NCBI GenBank assembly: GCA_937891215.1
Contig: CALAEU010000064.1
Span: 1 to 10,974, forward strand
Length of the DNA stretch: 10,974 bases
From: an uncultured Clostridia bacterium
Lineage (GTDB): Bacteria > Bacillota_A > Clostridia > Oscillospirales > Acutalibacteraceae
Direction: 5' to 3'
Shown: piece after piece, positions 1 through 6,663 of the stretch
Position numbering within the stretch: position 1 is the stretch's first letter
Layout of the letters: the number at the start of each line of letters is the position of its first letter
Notes under the pieces: model-generated
The model's input: the letters and a program-made list of their open reading frames with translations, nothing else
The model's database searches: none
Told to the model about the DNA's origin: nothing
Position numbers and translations under genes: made by a program

Positions 1-528
1 AATACAGAAAAAGGCATGGCAGGTAAACCATTGAGAGTTATGGTTGTGGGCATACCTAATACAGGTAAATCTTCATTTATAAATAAAATGGCAGGCAGAA
101 ATCGTGCTAAAGTTGCTGATAAACCTGGTGTTACAAGAAGCAACAGTTGGTTTGCAGTTGGCAATGGTATTGAACTTTTAGACACACCTGGCGTTTTATG
201 GCCTAAATTTGATGACCCTAAAGTTGGTGACAAATTGGCATTTATAGGTTCTGTAAAAGATGAAGTTTTAGACAGTGAAACACTGGCACTTAAACTTATA
301 ACAGTTCTTAAAAATGGTTATGCCGAAAGACTTACAGAACGATTTAAAATTACGGATTTCAGCGACAAAGAGGATTATGAAATTTTAGAGATGATTGGCA
401 GAAAACGCGGTTTCTTAATTTCAGGTGGTGAAATAGATACCGAAAGAGCTTCTGTGATTTTATTGGATGAATACAGGGCAGGGAAATTAGGTAAATTAAC
501 TCTTGAATATCCAAAGGAATACGAGTAA
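1..528 (+). CDS. rbgA: Ribosome biogenesis GTPase RbgA/YlqF, 3' part (5' end outside window)
   Basis: This is the C-terminal part of the circularly permuted GTPase that helps assemble the 50S subunit late in maturation. The frame is open from base 1 (residues NTEKG precede the Met at base 16), so that Met is internal and the true start lies upstream. Counting from that Met, the P-loop GIPNTGKSS is at residues 12-20, the G2 threonine is in KPGVT (about residue 40), and the G3 motif DTPG is at 56-59, followed by LWPKF. This order fits the permuted family, whose G4 and G5 motifs come first and so lie outside the window. The RNA-binding C-terminal domain follows, with the family-like stretch KRGFLISGGEID. 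The gene is intact to its TAA stop, and a terminator begins five bases later. Its order with rnhB and yraN is common in Bacillota. Confidence 0.93.
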   Translation, partial: NTEKGMAGKPLRVMVVGIPNTGKSSFINKMAGRNRAKVADKPGVTRSNSWFAVGNGIELLDTPGVLWPKFDDPKVGDKLAFIGSVKDEVLDSETLALKLITVLKNGYAERLTERFKITDFSDKEDYEILEMIGRKRGFLISGGEIDTERASVILLDEYRAGKLGKLTLEYPKEYE

Positions 529-531
529 AAT
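503..531 (+). promoter_or_regulatory. Candidate promoter overlapping the rbgA stop codon
   Basis: A -35-like TTGAAT (503-508) and a -10-like TAAAAT (526-531) are separated by 17 bases. The -10 starts on the TAA stop of rbgA. Transcription would begin near base 538, inside the left arm of the terminator that follows, so transcripts starting here would lack half of that arm and should escape termination. This would explain how rnhB is expressed despite the terminator. Both hexamers match consensus only partly, and AT-rich DNA yields such matches by chance. Confidence 0.35.
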
Positions 532-532
532 A

Positions 533-561
533 GAAGTCGGGCATAAAGCCCGACTTCTTTA
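533..561 (+). terminator. Rho-independent terminator after rbgA
   Basis: A perfect 10-base-pair stem, GAAGTCGGGC (533-542) with GCCCGACTTC (548-557), closes a 5-base ATAAA loop and is followed by a short T-rich tract (TTTATT). It starts five bases after the rbgA stop. It separates rbgA from rnhB, which begins only about 30 bases later. Confidence 0.85.
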
Positions 562-578
562 TTAAACCGAAAAGATAC

Positions 579-584
579 AGGTGA
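579..584 (+). promoter_or_regulatory. Ribosome binding site that sets the rnhB start
   Basis: AGGTGA lies five bases before the ATG at 590. The upstream in-frame GTG at 581 is part of this site and so cannot be served by it. This favours the ATG at 590 as the rnhB start, three codons inside the longest reading frame. Confidence 0.6.
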
Positions 585-589
585 AAGAT

Positions 590-1192
590 ATGTTAGATTA
601 CAGTTATGAAATTACGGCACACGAAAAAGGGTACAAGGTGGTTTGTGGTATAGACGAAGCAGGGCGTGGTCCACTTGCAGGGCCTGTATTTGCGGCTGCA
701 GTTATTTTGCCTAAGGATTACTCTCACCCTGTTTTAAATGACTCTAAAAAACTTTCTGAAAAGAAACGCGATACGGTTTATGATGATATTATAAAAGATG
801 CTCTTTGTTACAGTGTTGGCATTGCAACTGAAGAAGAAATTGACGAAATAAATATATTGAATGCAACATTTTTAGCGATGAAACGAGCAGTTGAGGGCTT
901 GAGTATAAAACCTGATTTTGCATATGTTGACGGTAACCAATACCCAAAAACAGGTGTTAAGGAAGAAACAATTGTAAAAGGCGATGGTAAATGCATTTCA
1001 GTTGCTGCCGCCTCTATTATTGCAAAAGTAAGCCGTGACAGATTTATGCTGGAAATTGACAAACAATACCCTGAATATCAATTCAGTAAGCATAAAGGGT
1101 ATGGTACTAAACTCCATTATGAAATGATTGAAAAATATGGCGTTTCAAAAGTGCACAGAAGAACATTTTTAAAGAAAATTTTAGGCGAATAA
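590..1192 (+). CDS. rnhB: Ribonuclease HII
   Basis: RNase HII cuts the RNA strand of RNA-DNA hybrids and nicks next to single ribonucleotides left in genomic DNA. The family signature GIDEAGRGPLAGPV is near the N-terminus, followed by DSKKLSEKKR, YVDGN, VKGDGK and ASIIAKVSRDR. Counted from the ATG at 590, the four metal-binding acidic residues are D22, E23, D114 and D132. The 18-residue spacing between the last two matches characterised bacterial enzymes. The C-terminal HKGYGTKLH motif is present. At 200 residues the length is normal for the short bacterial form. An alternative GTG start at 581 would add three residues, but it lies within the ribosome binding site. yraN starts one base after the stop, so the two are almost certainly co-transcribed. 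Confidence 0.95.
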   Translation: MLDYSYEITAHEKGYKVVCGIDEAGRGPLAGPVFAAAVILPKDYSHPVLNDSKKLSEKKRDTVYDDIIKDALCYSVGIATEEEIDEINILNATFLAMKRAVEGLSIKPDFAYVDGNQYPKTGVKEETIVKGDGKCISVAAASIIAKVSRDRFMLEIDKQYPEYQFSKHKGYGTKLHYEMIEKYGVSKVHRRTFLKKILGE

Positions 1193-1193
1193 T

Positions 1194-1544
1194 ATGGATA
1201 GTAGATTATTAGGTGCTTTTGGTGAGCAGGAGGCGGCAAAGTATCTTCGTGAAAAGGGTTACATAATTAAAACTGCTAATTTTAAAACTTATGTCGGTGA
1301 AATAGATATAGTTGCCGAAAAAGGTAAAAATATATGCTTTGTGGAAGTGAAAACGCGAACAGAGGGTGGGTTTCTGCCACCGTCAACCGCAGTCGATTTT
1401 AATAAACAAGAGAATATTAAAAGCAGTGCCGCAATATATATGAAAAGATATGAAACAAAACTTACGCCCCGTTACGATATTATAGAAATTATTGTTAATA
1501 AACGGTCAGTTGTGAGTCTTAATCATATCAAAAATGCGTTTTAG
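1194..1544 (+). CDS. yraN: YraN family (UPF0102) endonuclease-like protein
   Basis: This is a 116-residue protein of the UPF0102 family, which has a restriction-endonuclease-like fold and no settled role in the cell. The family features are visible: the N-terminal GAFGEQEAAKYL helix, GEIDIVA with E36 and D38, and FVEVKTR with E51 and K53, together forming a GE-x-D ... E-x-K nuclease-type metal site. The length is typical. It starts one base after rnhB and ends just before the dipeptidase gene. The pairing with rnhB is conserved widely in bacteria and suggests a nucleic-acid processing job, but that is inference from context. The ribosome binding site is weak (AGG at 1183-1185), so translation may be coupled to rnhB. 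Confidence 0.92.
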   Translation: MDSRLLGAFGEQEAAKYLREKGYIIKTANFKTYVGEIDIVAEKGKNICFVEVKTRTEGGFLPPSTAVDFNKQENIKSSAAIYMKRYETKLTPRYDIIEIIVNKRSVVSLNHIKNAF

Positions 1545-1556
1545 GTTGTGTTTCTT

Positions 1557-2477
1557 ATGAAGTTCTTTGATTTGCATTGTGATACAATAGGGGAATGTTA
1601 TAAAAATAAAACTTCTTTAAGAAAAAATAATTTGCACATTTCGTTGGAAAAAGCAACAGGTTTTGAAAGCTATACACAAGTTTTTGCAATATGGATACCC
1701 GATGAATTACGAAAAGGAAAAGCAGTGTCTTATTTTGACACCGTCTGTGATTATTATAATTCTGAAATATTAAGGAATAAAGACCTTATAACTAAATATA
1801 ACCCTTTAAAGAAAGATGAAAAGCGAGTAAAATCAATTCTTGCAGTTGAGGGTGGTGCGGCTTTGGGTGGTACTATAGATGGTCTTTATCACCTTTATGA
1901 CCGTGGAGTGAGAATTCTTACTCTTACTTGGAATGCACCAAATGAAATTGCATCGGGTGCTTTTTCGGATGGGGGATTGACTGAATTCGGAAAAGAAGTT
2001 ATAAAAAAATGTGAAAAACTTAAAATGGTGATTGATGTTTCGCATCTTAACAGACAAGGTTTTTTTGATGTAGCAGAAAATACCCAAAGAGCTTTTATCG
2101 CAAGTCATTCGAATCCCTGTATAGTAACTACAAATTCTGGCATAAAAAGAAATCTTACGGATGAGCAAATTGAAATTATAAAAAATCGTGGTGGACTTAT
2201 AGGTCTTAATTTCTATAAAGATTTTCTTGATGTAGAGAATAAAAGCGGTATTGATGCTTTAAAGGTGCATCTTGAGTATCTTTTAGAAAGAGGCTGCGAA
2301 AATGTAATTGCTTTCGGCGGAGATTTTGATGGTTGTGAATTAAGTGATGGTATTTGTGGTATTGAATCAATTGAAGAAATTTATAGTGCGTTTTTAAAAA
2401 GTGGTTATAAAAAAGAATTACTTAATAATCTTTTTTATAATAATGCTAATTTATTTTTTAAGAAAATGATACAATAA
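1557..2477 (+). CDS. Peptidase M19 (membrane/renal dipeptidase family) zinc hydrolase
   Basis: This is a 306-residue metal-dependent dipeptidase of the amidohydrolase superfamily. The M19 ligands are all present, counted from the ATG at 1557: H7 and D9 in DLHCDT, the bridging E98 in AVEGG, H163 in VIDVSHLN, H184 in ASHSNP and D256 in GGDFDG. R198 in the RN pair matches the substrate-binding arginine region. There is no signal peptide or anchor, so it probably acts in the cytoplasm on small peptides or related amides. The ATG was preferred to the in-frame GTG at 1548 because AGG at 1543-1545 is only two bases from the GTG, and because the mature motif starts MKFFDLHCDT. It is the third gene of the rnhB-yraN unit, with a gap of 12 bases. 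The real substrate cannot be read from sequence. Confidence 0.92.
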   Translation: MKFFDLHCDTIGECYKNKTSLRKNNLHISLEKATGFESYTQVFAIWIPDELRKGKAVSYFDTVCDYYNSEILRNKDLITKYNPLKKDEKRVKSILAVEGGAALGGTIDGLYHLYDRGVRILTLTWNAPNEIASGAFSDGGLTEFGKEVIKKCEKLKMVIDVSHLNRQGFFDVAENTQRAFIASHSNPCIVTTNSGIKRNLTDEQIEIIKNRGGLIGLNFYKDFLDVENKSGIDALKVHLEYLLERGCENVIAFGGDFDGCELSDGICGIESIEEIYSAFLKSGYKKELLNNLFYNNANLFFKKMIQ

Positions 2478-2511
2478 AAATGACCTGCTTTGTGCAGGTC
2501 ATTTTTATTGT
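2471..2511. terminator. Bidirectional terminator between convergent genes
   Basis: A perfect 18-base-pair inverted repeat pairs 2471-2488 with 2494-2511 around a 5-base TTTGT loop. The GC-rich core is GACCTGC/GCAGGTC. A-runs on one side and T-runs on the other make it a working intrinsic terminator on both strands. Its left arm overlaps the TAA stop of the dipeptidase gene (2475-2477), and its right arm ends nine bases short of the foldase stop on the opposite strand. Confidence 0.92.
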
Positions 2512-2519
2512 AATCTTAA

Positions 2520-4223
2520 TTAAAATCTTGTTGAAATGGTTTTCTCAAGTCTGTCTGCAAAGAATTTGAGGAAGGTGTCATTTGATTGTAAGTTTTCTTC
2601 AACATCTTCATAAATGCCATCAACTAAAGCGTTGTAGTCATTACTTGCTAATGTAGAACGAACTTCACTTTCCCAAGCGGCGTCACTTGATGCTTCAACA
2701 AAGTACATAAAGTGGTAACCAAATTCAGTTTTTACAAGGTCTGCGTCACCAGGTTTACGAGCAGGGTCAATAGCCCAGTTCGTAAATTCAGCAACATACT
2801 GTCCACCAGCTTTGACATCGTCATAAAGACCATCTGTTTCAATTGAAGCAGTATCATCTGTGTTGTCTGCGATAAGAGCAATAAATGCTTCTTCAGTTGC
2901 GCCATTGTCTTTCCATGTCTGCATAACCTTTTCTGCTTCTGCTTTTGCATCTGCAAAGTTCTTTTCAATAACATCCTTAGCGAGTGAATTGCCTTCTTCG
3001 TCAGTTGTTTCTGCCTGAATGAGAATGTGACGAACAGAAGTACTTGCAACACTTTCGTCACGGGAAACAGGAGAAACTACGTAAATAATAGTGAAACTCT
3101 GTGCTTTTTCATCTTCAATAACTGTTTTATCACCAATGTTTCTGTCTTCGCTGAAGAGCCATTCTGTAACTGCTTCGCTTGAAGAAATATCAGCAGCGTG
3201 AACATCTTTCTGTAGTGTTGCAGCATCGTTTTCATAAGTTTCTTTTAATGATGCAGGAGCATATTCTTTTGCGAGAGAAATAAATGATGATTCGTTAGCG
3301 ATTTTTGAGTTGAATTCGTTAGCGATTTTTTCAGCTTCAGCTTTTGTGTAAGCTTTATCTTTACTACCTTCTTCTGGTTCTGCATAAGAAACCTCAAAAA
3401 CTCGTGCACTTACTGTAACGAAATCAGTTTTGTTTTCTTCGAAATATTTAGCAATTTCTTCTTTTGTGTAAGAATCAGTTGTATGTTCCTGATACCATGT
3501 GAGGTATTCCTGTGCGATAGAGTCTTTTTCGAGTAACTCTCTGTAAGATTTTTCTGAAAGACCTTCACCGCAAGTACGAGCAATGTAGTTATCTAATGCG
3601 AAAGATGCTTCTTTTGCACCTTCTTCAAGTGTTTTGATAGATTCGTCAATGCTGTCAGTGATTTCTTTCATCTTTTCTTCTGAAAGCTCAAAACCTGCTT
3701 TTTTAGCTTCATCACTTGTAGCTTTTTTGTACATTTCATCCATAAGGAATGCTCTTGTTGAAGCCATTACTCTGAAATAGTCTGCCCAGGTTTTAACGCC
3801 TTCAGGAGCATCGTCATAAGGGTAGTCCTGTTCAGCAGGGTCCTGAGACATATCAAAACCAGTGAAATAAACACCGTAGCCTGAGCCATAACTTGAGTAC
3901 ATACTTTCATATTGGTAAGACATCTGATAAATCTGATTGTACAATGACATATAGTAGTAGTTGTACTCAGCACCAGAAAGTTTTGTGTCGTTGTAAGTTG
4001 CTACTGTAAGAACCTTCTGTGGAACATTGAAAACATTGAGAAGAAGGTTACCAGTAAAACCACCGATAAAACCAACACAAACTAAAATAACAATAGTTTT
4101 AACTATTATTCTTATCGCGAGGTCTTTTTTTGCAGAATGTTTTTTCTTTTTAGCTTTGTCAAGACGTTCTTTACGCTGTTCACGATAAATTTCAGCATTT
4201 GTCTTAATTTCGTTGTTAGCCAT
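2520..4223 (-). CDS. Membrane-anchored peptidylprolyl isomerase/foldase with two parvulin-like domains (PrsA/SurA type)
   Basis: This is a 567-residue protein that likely helps exported proteins fold outside the cytoplasmic membrane. Residues 1-34 are strongly basic and cytoplasmic. A single hydrophobic segment spans about 35-65. The rest is acidic and outside. C49 lies inside the membrane segment but lacks the small residue required before it in a lipobox, so this is a signal anchor rather than a PrsA-style lipoprotein. A helical SurA-N-like region covers about 72-270 and starts with a tyrosine-rich stretch (12 Tyr within 87-119). A weak first rotamase-like domain lies at about 272-385. A better one lies at 396-512, with VRHILI at its start and FGYHFMYFVE at its end, both parvulin hallmarks. 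The start ATG has AAAGGA upstream with an 11-base spacer. No partner gene is co-transcribed; it is divergent from the DUF5696-type gene. Confidence 0.85.
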   Translation of the reverse strand: MANNEIKTNAEIYREQRKERLDKAKKKKHSAKKDLAIRIIVKTIVILVCVGFIGGFTGNLLLNVFNVPQKVLTVATYNDTKLSGAEYNYYYMSLYNQIYQMSYQYESMYSSYGSGYGVYFTGFDMSQDPAEQDYPYDDAPEGVKTWADYFRVMASTRAFLMDEMYKKATSDEAKKAGFELSEEKMKEITDSIDESIKTLEEGAKEASFALDNYIARTCGEGLSEKSYRELLEKDSIAQEYLTWYQEHTTDSYTKEEIAKYFEENKTDFVTVSARVFEVSYAEPEEGSKDKAYTKAEAEKIANEFNSKIANESSFISLAKEYAPASLKETYENDAATLQKDVHAADISSSEAVTEWLFSEDRNIGDKTVIEDEKAQSFTIIYVVSPVSRDESVASTSVRHILIQAETTDEEGNSLAKDVIEKNFADAKAEAEKVMQTWKDNGATEEAFIALIADNTDDTASIETDGLYDDVKAGGQYVAEFTNWAIDPARKPGDADLVKTEFGYHFMYFVEASSDAAWESEVRSTLASNDYNALVDGIYEDVEENLQSNDTFLKFFADRLEKTISTRF

Positions 4224-4286
4224 TTGCTATTCAATCCTTTTCTTTTCATAATATATTTTACTTTATAACAAGTAAATAACGCTCCT

Positions 4287-4315
4287 ATTTTATACTAAAT
4301 TAAAGAATTTTACAA
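4287..4315 (-). promoter_or_regulatory. Candidate promoter for the foldase gene
   Basis: Read on the - strand, TTGTAA (4315-4310) and TAAAAT (4292-4287) are separated by 17 bases. Transcription would start about 55-60 bases before the foldase ATG. The gap is AT-rich and other -10-like hexamers exist nearer the gene, so this is the best of several candidates. Confidence 0.4.
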
Positions 4316-4380
4316 GAGTATTTTGAATTTTTGTTATATATGTACAGTAAATTTACAAGAATTTAAGAAAATAAAGGTGT

Positions 4381-4409
4381 TTGACAGTATTAAAAATGCG
4401 TGGTATTAT
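4381..4409 (+). promoter_or_regulatory. Strong sigma-A-type promoter for the DUF5696-type gene
   Basis: A perfect -35 TTGACA (4381-4386) is followed, after 17 bases, by a -10 TATTAT (4404-4409) with an extended TG element at 4401-4402. A second -10-like TATAAT overlaps at 4407-4412, but with a 20-base spacer. The expected start is near 4416, about 30 bases before the ATG at 4447. Confidence 0.8.
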
Positions 4410-4446
4410 AATATATTATAAAAATTTTATGTAGGTAATAACACTT

Positions 4447-6567
4447 ATGAAAAAAATCAACCTTTCAAAAAAAGTTAAAATTATAATATCCGTAGTATCA
4501 GTGTTGCTTGTTGCCGTGCTTCTGACAGGTGCATTTTTCTTGAGTGGTGGCACAATAAAAGAAACAGTACTTACGGGTAAAAAAGTGAGTTTTGAAGATG
4601 ATATATCTTCTTACAAAGCCTCTGTTTCAGATAATAAAGGGAATACACTTTTGTATAATCCTGAAACAGCATTTGTTGCAATAAAAAAATCTTCTGATAA
4701 TAAAGTTCTGTTGCCGATGGGTAAAGTTGCGTCAAAAGATAATAATTCGTCACTTTTAAATATTACTGTACGCGACAGAAAAGGTAACTCATATATTATG
4801 AATTCCAATTCTAATAGTGTGGATTTTGGTGCATTCCAGATAACTGAAGAAAAAAATTCTCTGAAAATAGTTTTTTCATTTTTCAAAGATAAGGAAAGTG
4901 CAAAAGAAGGTTTTAAATTAACAGGTTTTGTAGTGGAGGTGCCTGTTGTCTTTACTACTGAAAATGGCAATTTAAAAGTTTTTGTGGATTGTAATGAAAT
5001 TAAATGTTCAAACGGATTATATGTTGAGAAATTGTCGCTTCTTCCAGGACTTTTATCTGTAAATGATGCATTAAAAGGTGAACATTTTATTATTCCTGAC
5101 GGTTCAGGTGCTTTAGTCGATTTATCTCAGGAAATCTCAGAAGATTTTAAAATATCCTCCAGAGTTTATGGTAGTGATATTGCAGTTGAAGATTATAAAA
5201 AGGGTGCACTTCTTCCTTGTTATGCCCTTGCAAGTAATAAGGAACTTTTAACCGTTTTTATATCAGATGGCGATGCTCTTTCGACAATTTATTGTAATCG
5301 TTTTAAAACTGTAGGCAGGGGTAATTTATATTCTGAATTTACATTAACTGCTGTTGCAGGTGAAAATACTGCTATGAAACTATCTAGTCAGTATGAAGGT
5401 ATAGTTTCTTTAACATTTGATTTTTCAGAAATTCAGAAAAATTCATATAACACACTCGCAGTTATAGCACGCGATTTCTTTATAAAAAAAGGTTATCTTC
5501 CAGATTCAATAAAATATGATTTTGGTGATTTGCCATTTTTTATAAATGTTATAGGTAGTGAAAAGGGTAGTGATGTGCTTACGAGTTTTGAAGATGCGTC
5601 TGAAATAATCTCGCTTCTTAACTCCAAAGGTGTACGAAATATCACTTTAAGATATTCAGGTGCATTAAAGGGTGGTTTAAAAGGTGATACAGTTTCTAAA
5701 AATCCTGTTTTAAAGTCTTTGGGTGGTAGCGAAAATCTTACTTCACTTTGTAAACTTGCAAATGAACAGAGAAGTTCTATCTGGCTAGATGTAAATATAT
5801 TCTCAGGTGGTACTGCAATTGCTAATCAGAAAGGTCTTGTTAGAGCACCACTTTATAACGAACAATATTTTTATATGGGTAAAGAGTCGTTATATACCGC
5901 AGTTTCTGATAGTTCTATTTCTGGTAAAAATATTTCAAATTCTTATGAATTAAGCAGTTCTGTTGAGAATTTAAATATCGCTTTGAATGATGCGTCATTC
6001 TTACTTTTTACTGATGGTAATAAAAAAATTAATCGTCAGGAAATGCTTGAAAAAACAAAGGAAAATGCAAAAGCGCTTTCAGTTAATTCAGCTCTTATGT
6101 TAAGTGAACCTGCGTTATGGCTTATGAGTGGTGCTTCAGCGGTATCTTCAGTACCATCACAGTCAACACTTGTGGGGAATGTGGCAATTACAAGCGTTCC
6201 ACTTTTACAAATGGTAATTCATGGTTCTGTTGTTTATGGCAGTGAACCTGTGAATGCAACAAAAGGTGGATGGACTGATATTTTAAAATCTATTGAATAT
6301 GGTGCAGTGCCTTCATTCTTATTTACTTACGAAGAATGTAATGGTTTGTCTTATGGTACTTATGCAACACAGACTGCACAGTATTACTCGAAGGTGAAAT
6401 CATTAAAAGCAGTACAGAATTTACCTATGACTTCTCACGAAAAACTTTTAAATGGTGTTTATAAAGTGACTTACGGATACAATAAAGTAGTTTATATTAA
6501 TTACAATAAATCTGTTGTTACAGTAGATGGTCTTCTTCTATCTCCACAAGATTTTATTTTGGTCTGA
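4447..6567 (+). CDS. Membrane-anchored DUF5696-type protein (glycoside-hydrolase-like)
   Basis: This is a 706-residue protein with a basic N-terminus and one hydrophobic segment (about residues 11-33), so most of it lies outside the membrane. The assignment to the DUF5696 family rests on remembered motifs: the VIGS...LTSFEDA..II..L...G..NI.LRYSG..KGG region (about 368-410), a WLDVN strand (446-450), and the C-terminal VPLLQMVIHGSVVYGSE (584-600) followed by LKSIEYGAVPSFLFTYEE (613-630). The middle is compatible with a TIM-barrel hydrolase, with beta-rich domains on either side. No activity is established that I can name. Carbohydrate or cell-wall glycan processing is inference. The ATG has AGG at 4433-4435 with an 11-base spacer. 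It has its own strong promoter and no obvious terminator before the next operon. Confidence 0.7.
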   Translation: MKKINLSKKVKIIISVVSVLLVAVLLTGAFFLSGGTIKETVLTGKKVSFEDDISSYKASVSDNKGNTLLYNPETAFVAIKKSSDNKVLLPMGKVASKDNNSSLLNITVRDRKGNSYIMNSNSNSVDFGAFQITEEKNSLKIVFSFFKDKESAKEGFKLTGFVVEVPVVFTTENGNLKVFVDCNEIKCSNGLYVEKLSLLPGLLSVNDALKGEHFIIPDGSGALVDLSQEISEDFKISSRVYGSDIAVEDYKKGALLPCYALASNKELLTVFISDGDALSTIYCNRFKTVGRGNLYSEFTLTAVAGENTAMKLSSQYEGIVSLTFDFSEIQKNSYNTLAVIARDFFIKKGYLPDSIKYDFGDLPFFINVIGSEKGSDVLTSFEDASEIISLLNSKGVRNITLRYSGALKGGLKGDTVSKNPVLKSLGGSENLTSLCKLANEQRSSIWLDVNIFSGGTAIANQKGLVRAPLYNEQYFYMGKESLYTAVSDSSISGKNISNSYELSSSVENLNIALNDASFLLFTDGNKKINRQEMLEKTKENAKALSVNSALMLSEPALWLMSGASAVSSVPSQSTLVGNVAITSVPLLQMVIHGSVVYGSEPVNATKGGWTDILKSIEYGAVPSFLFTYEECNGLSYGTYATQTAQYYSKVKSLKAVQNLPMTSHEKLLNGVYKVTYGYNKVVYINYNKSVVTVDGLLLSPQDFILV

Positions 6568-6568
6568 T

Positions 6569-6601
6569 TTTTGATGAAATTTTGACAAATTTTTGACAAA
6601 A
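6569..6601 (+). repeat. Three tandem 11-base units upstream of the flavoenzyme-aconitase X operon
   Basis: Three units follow each other without a gap: TTTTGATGAAA (6569-6579), TTTTGACAAAT (6580-6590) and TTTTGACAAAA (6591-6601). The period of 11 bases is about one turn of the helix, so each unit shows the same face. They begin two bases after the stop of the DUF5696-type gene and end 28 bases before the -10 box. Units 2 and 3 contain TTGACA, but at spacings that do not fit the TATAAT. A repeated protein-binding site is a reasonable guess. Confidence 0.6.
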
Positions 6602-6625
6602 ACTATTTTAATTTGAAAAACTATA

Positions 6626-6634
6626 TGTTATAAT
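6626..6634 (+). promoter_or_regulatory. Extended -10 promoter for the oxidoreductase-aconitase X operon
   Basis: TGTTATAAT gives a perfect TATAAT (6629-6634) with the TGn extension. The -35 position at 17 bases holds only TTTTAA (6606-6611). Transcription would start near 6641, about 23 bases before the TTG start codon. A weak -35 with tandem repeats upstream suggests activation by a bound protein, but this is inference. Confidence 0.65.
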
Positions 6635-6650
6635 TAATAAGATGTGTTTT

Positions 6651-6657
6651 GGGGGTG
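6651..6657 (+). promoter_or_regulatory. Ribosome binding site supporting a TTG start
   Basis: GGGGGTG matches the GGAGGTG consensus with one G for A change, which can still pair with the ribosomal U. It lies six bases before TTG at 6664. The first in-frame ATG, at 6682, is 24 bases from this site and has no good site of its own, so TTG is preferred. Confidence 0.6.
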
Positions 6658-6663
6658 TAACTT

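Noticed and set aside
2732..3061. Open frame of 109 codons on the - strand inside the foldase gene
   Set aside because: It is an out-of-frame shadow of a clearly recognisable gene and shows no domain or start signal of its own.
6593..6634. TTGACA at 6593-6598 as the -35 partner of TATAAT at 6629-6634
   Set aside because: The spacer is 30 bases, far beyond the 16-18 that sigma-A promoters use.
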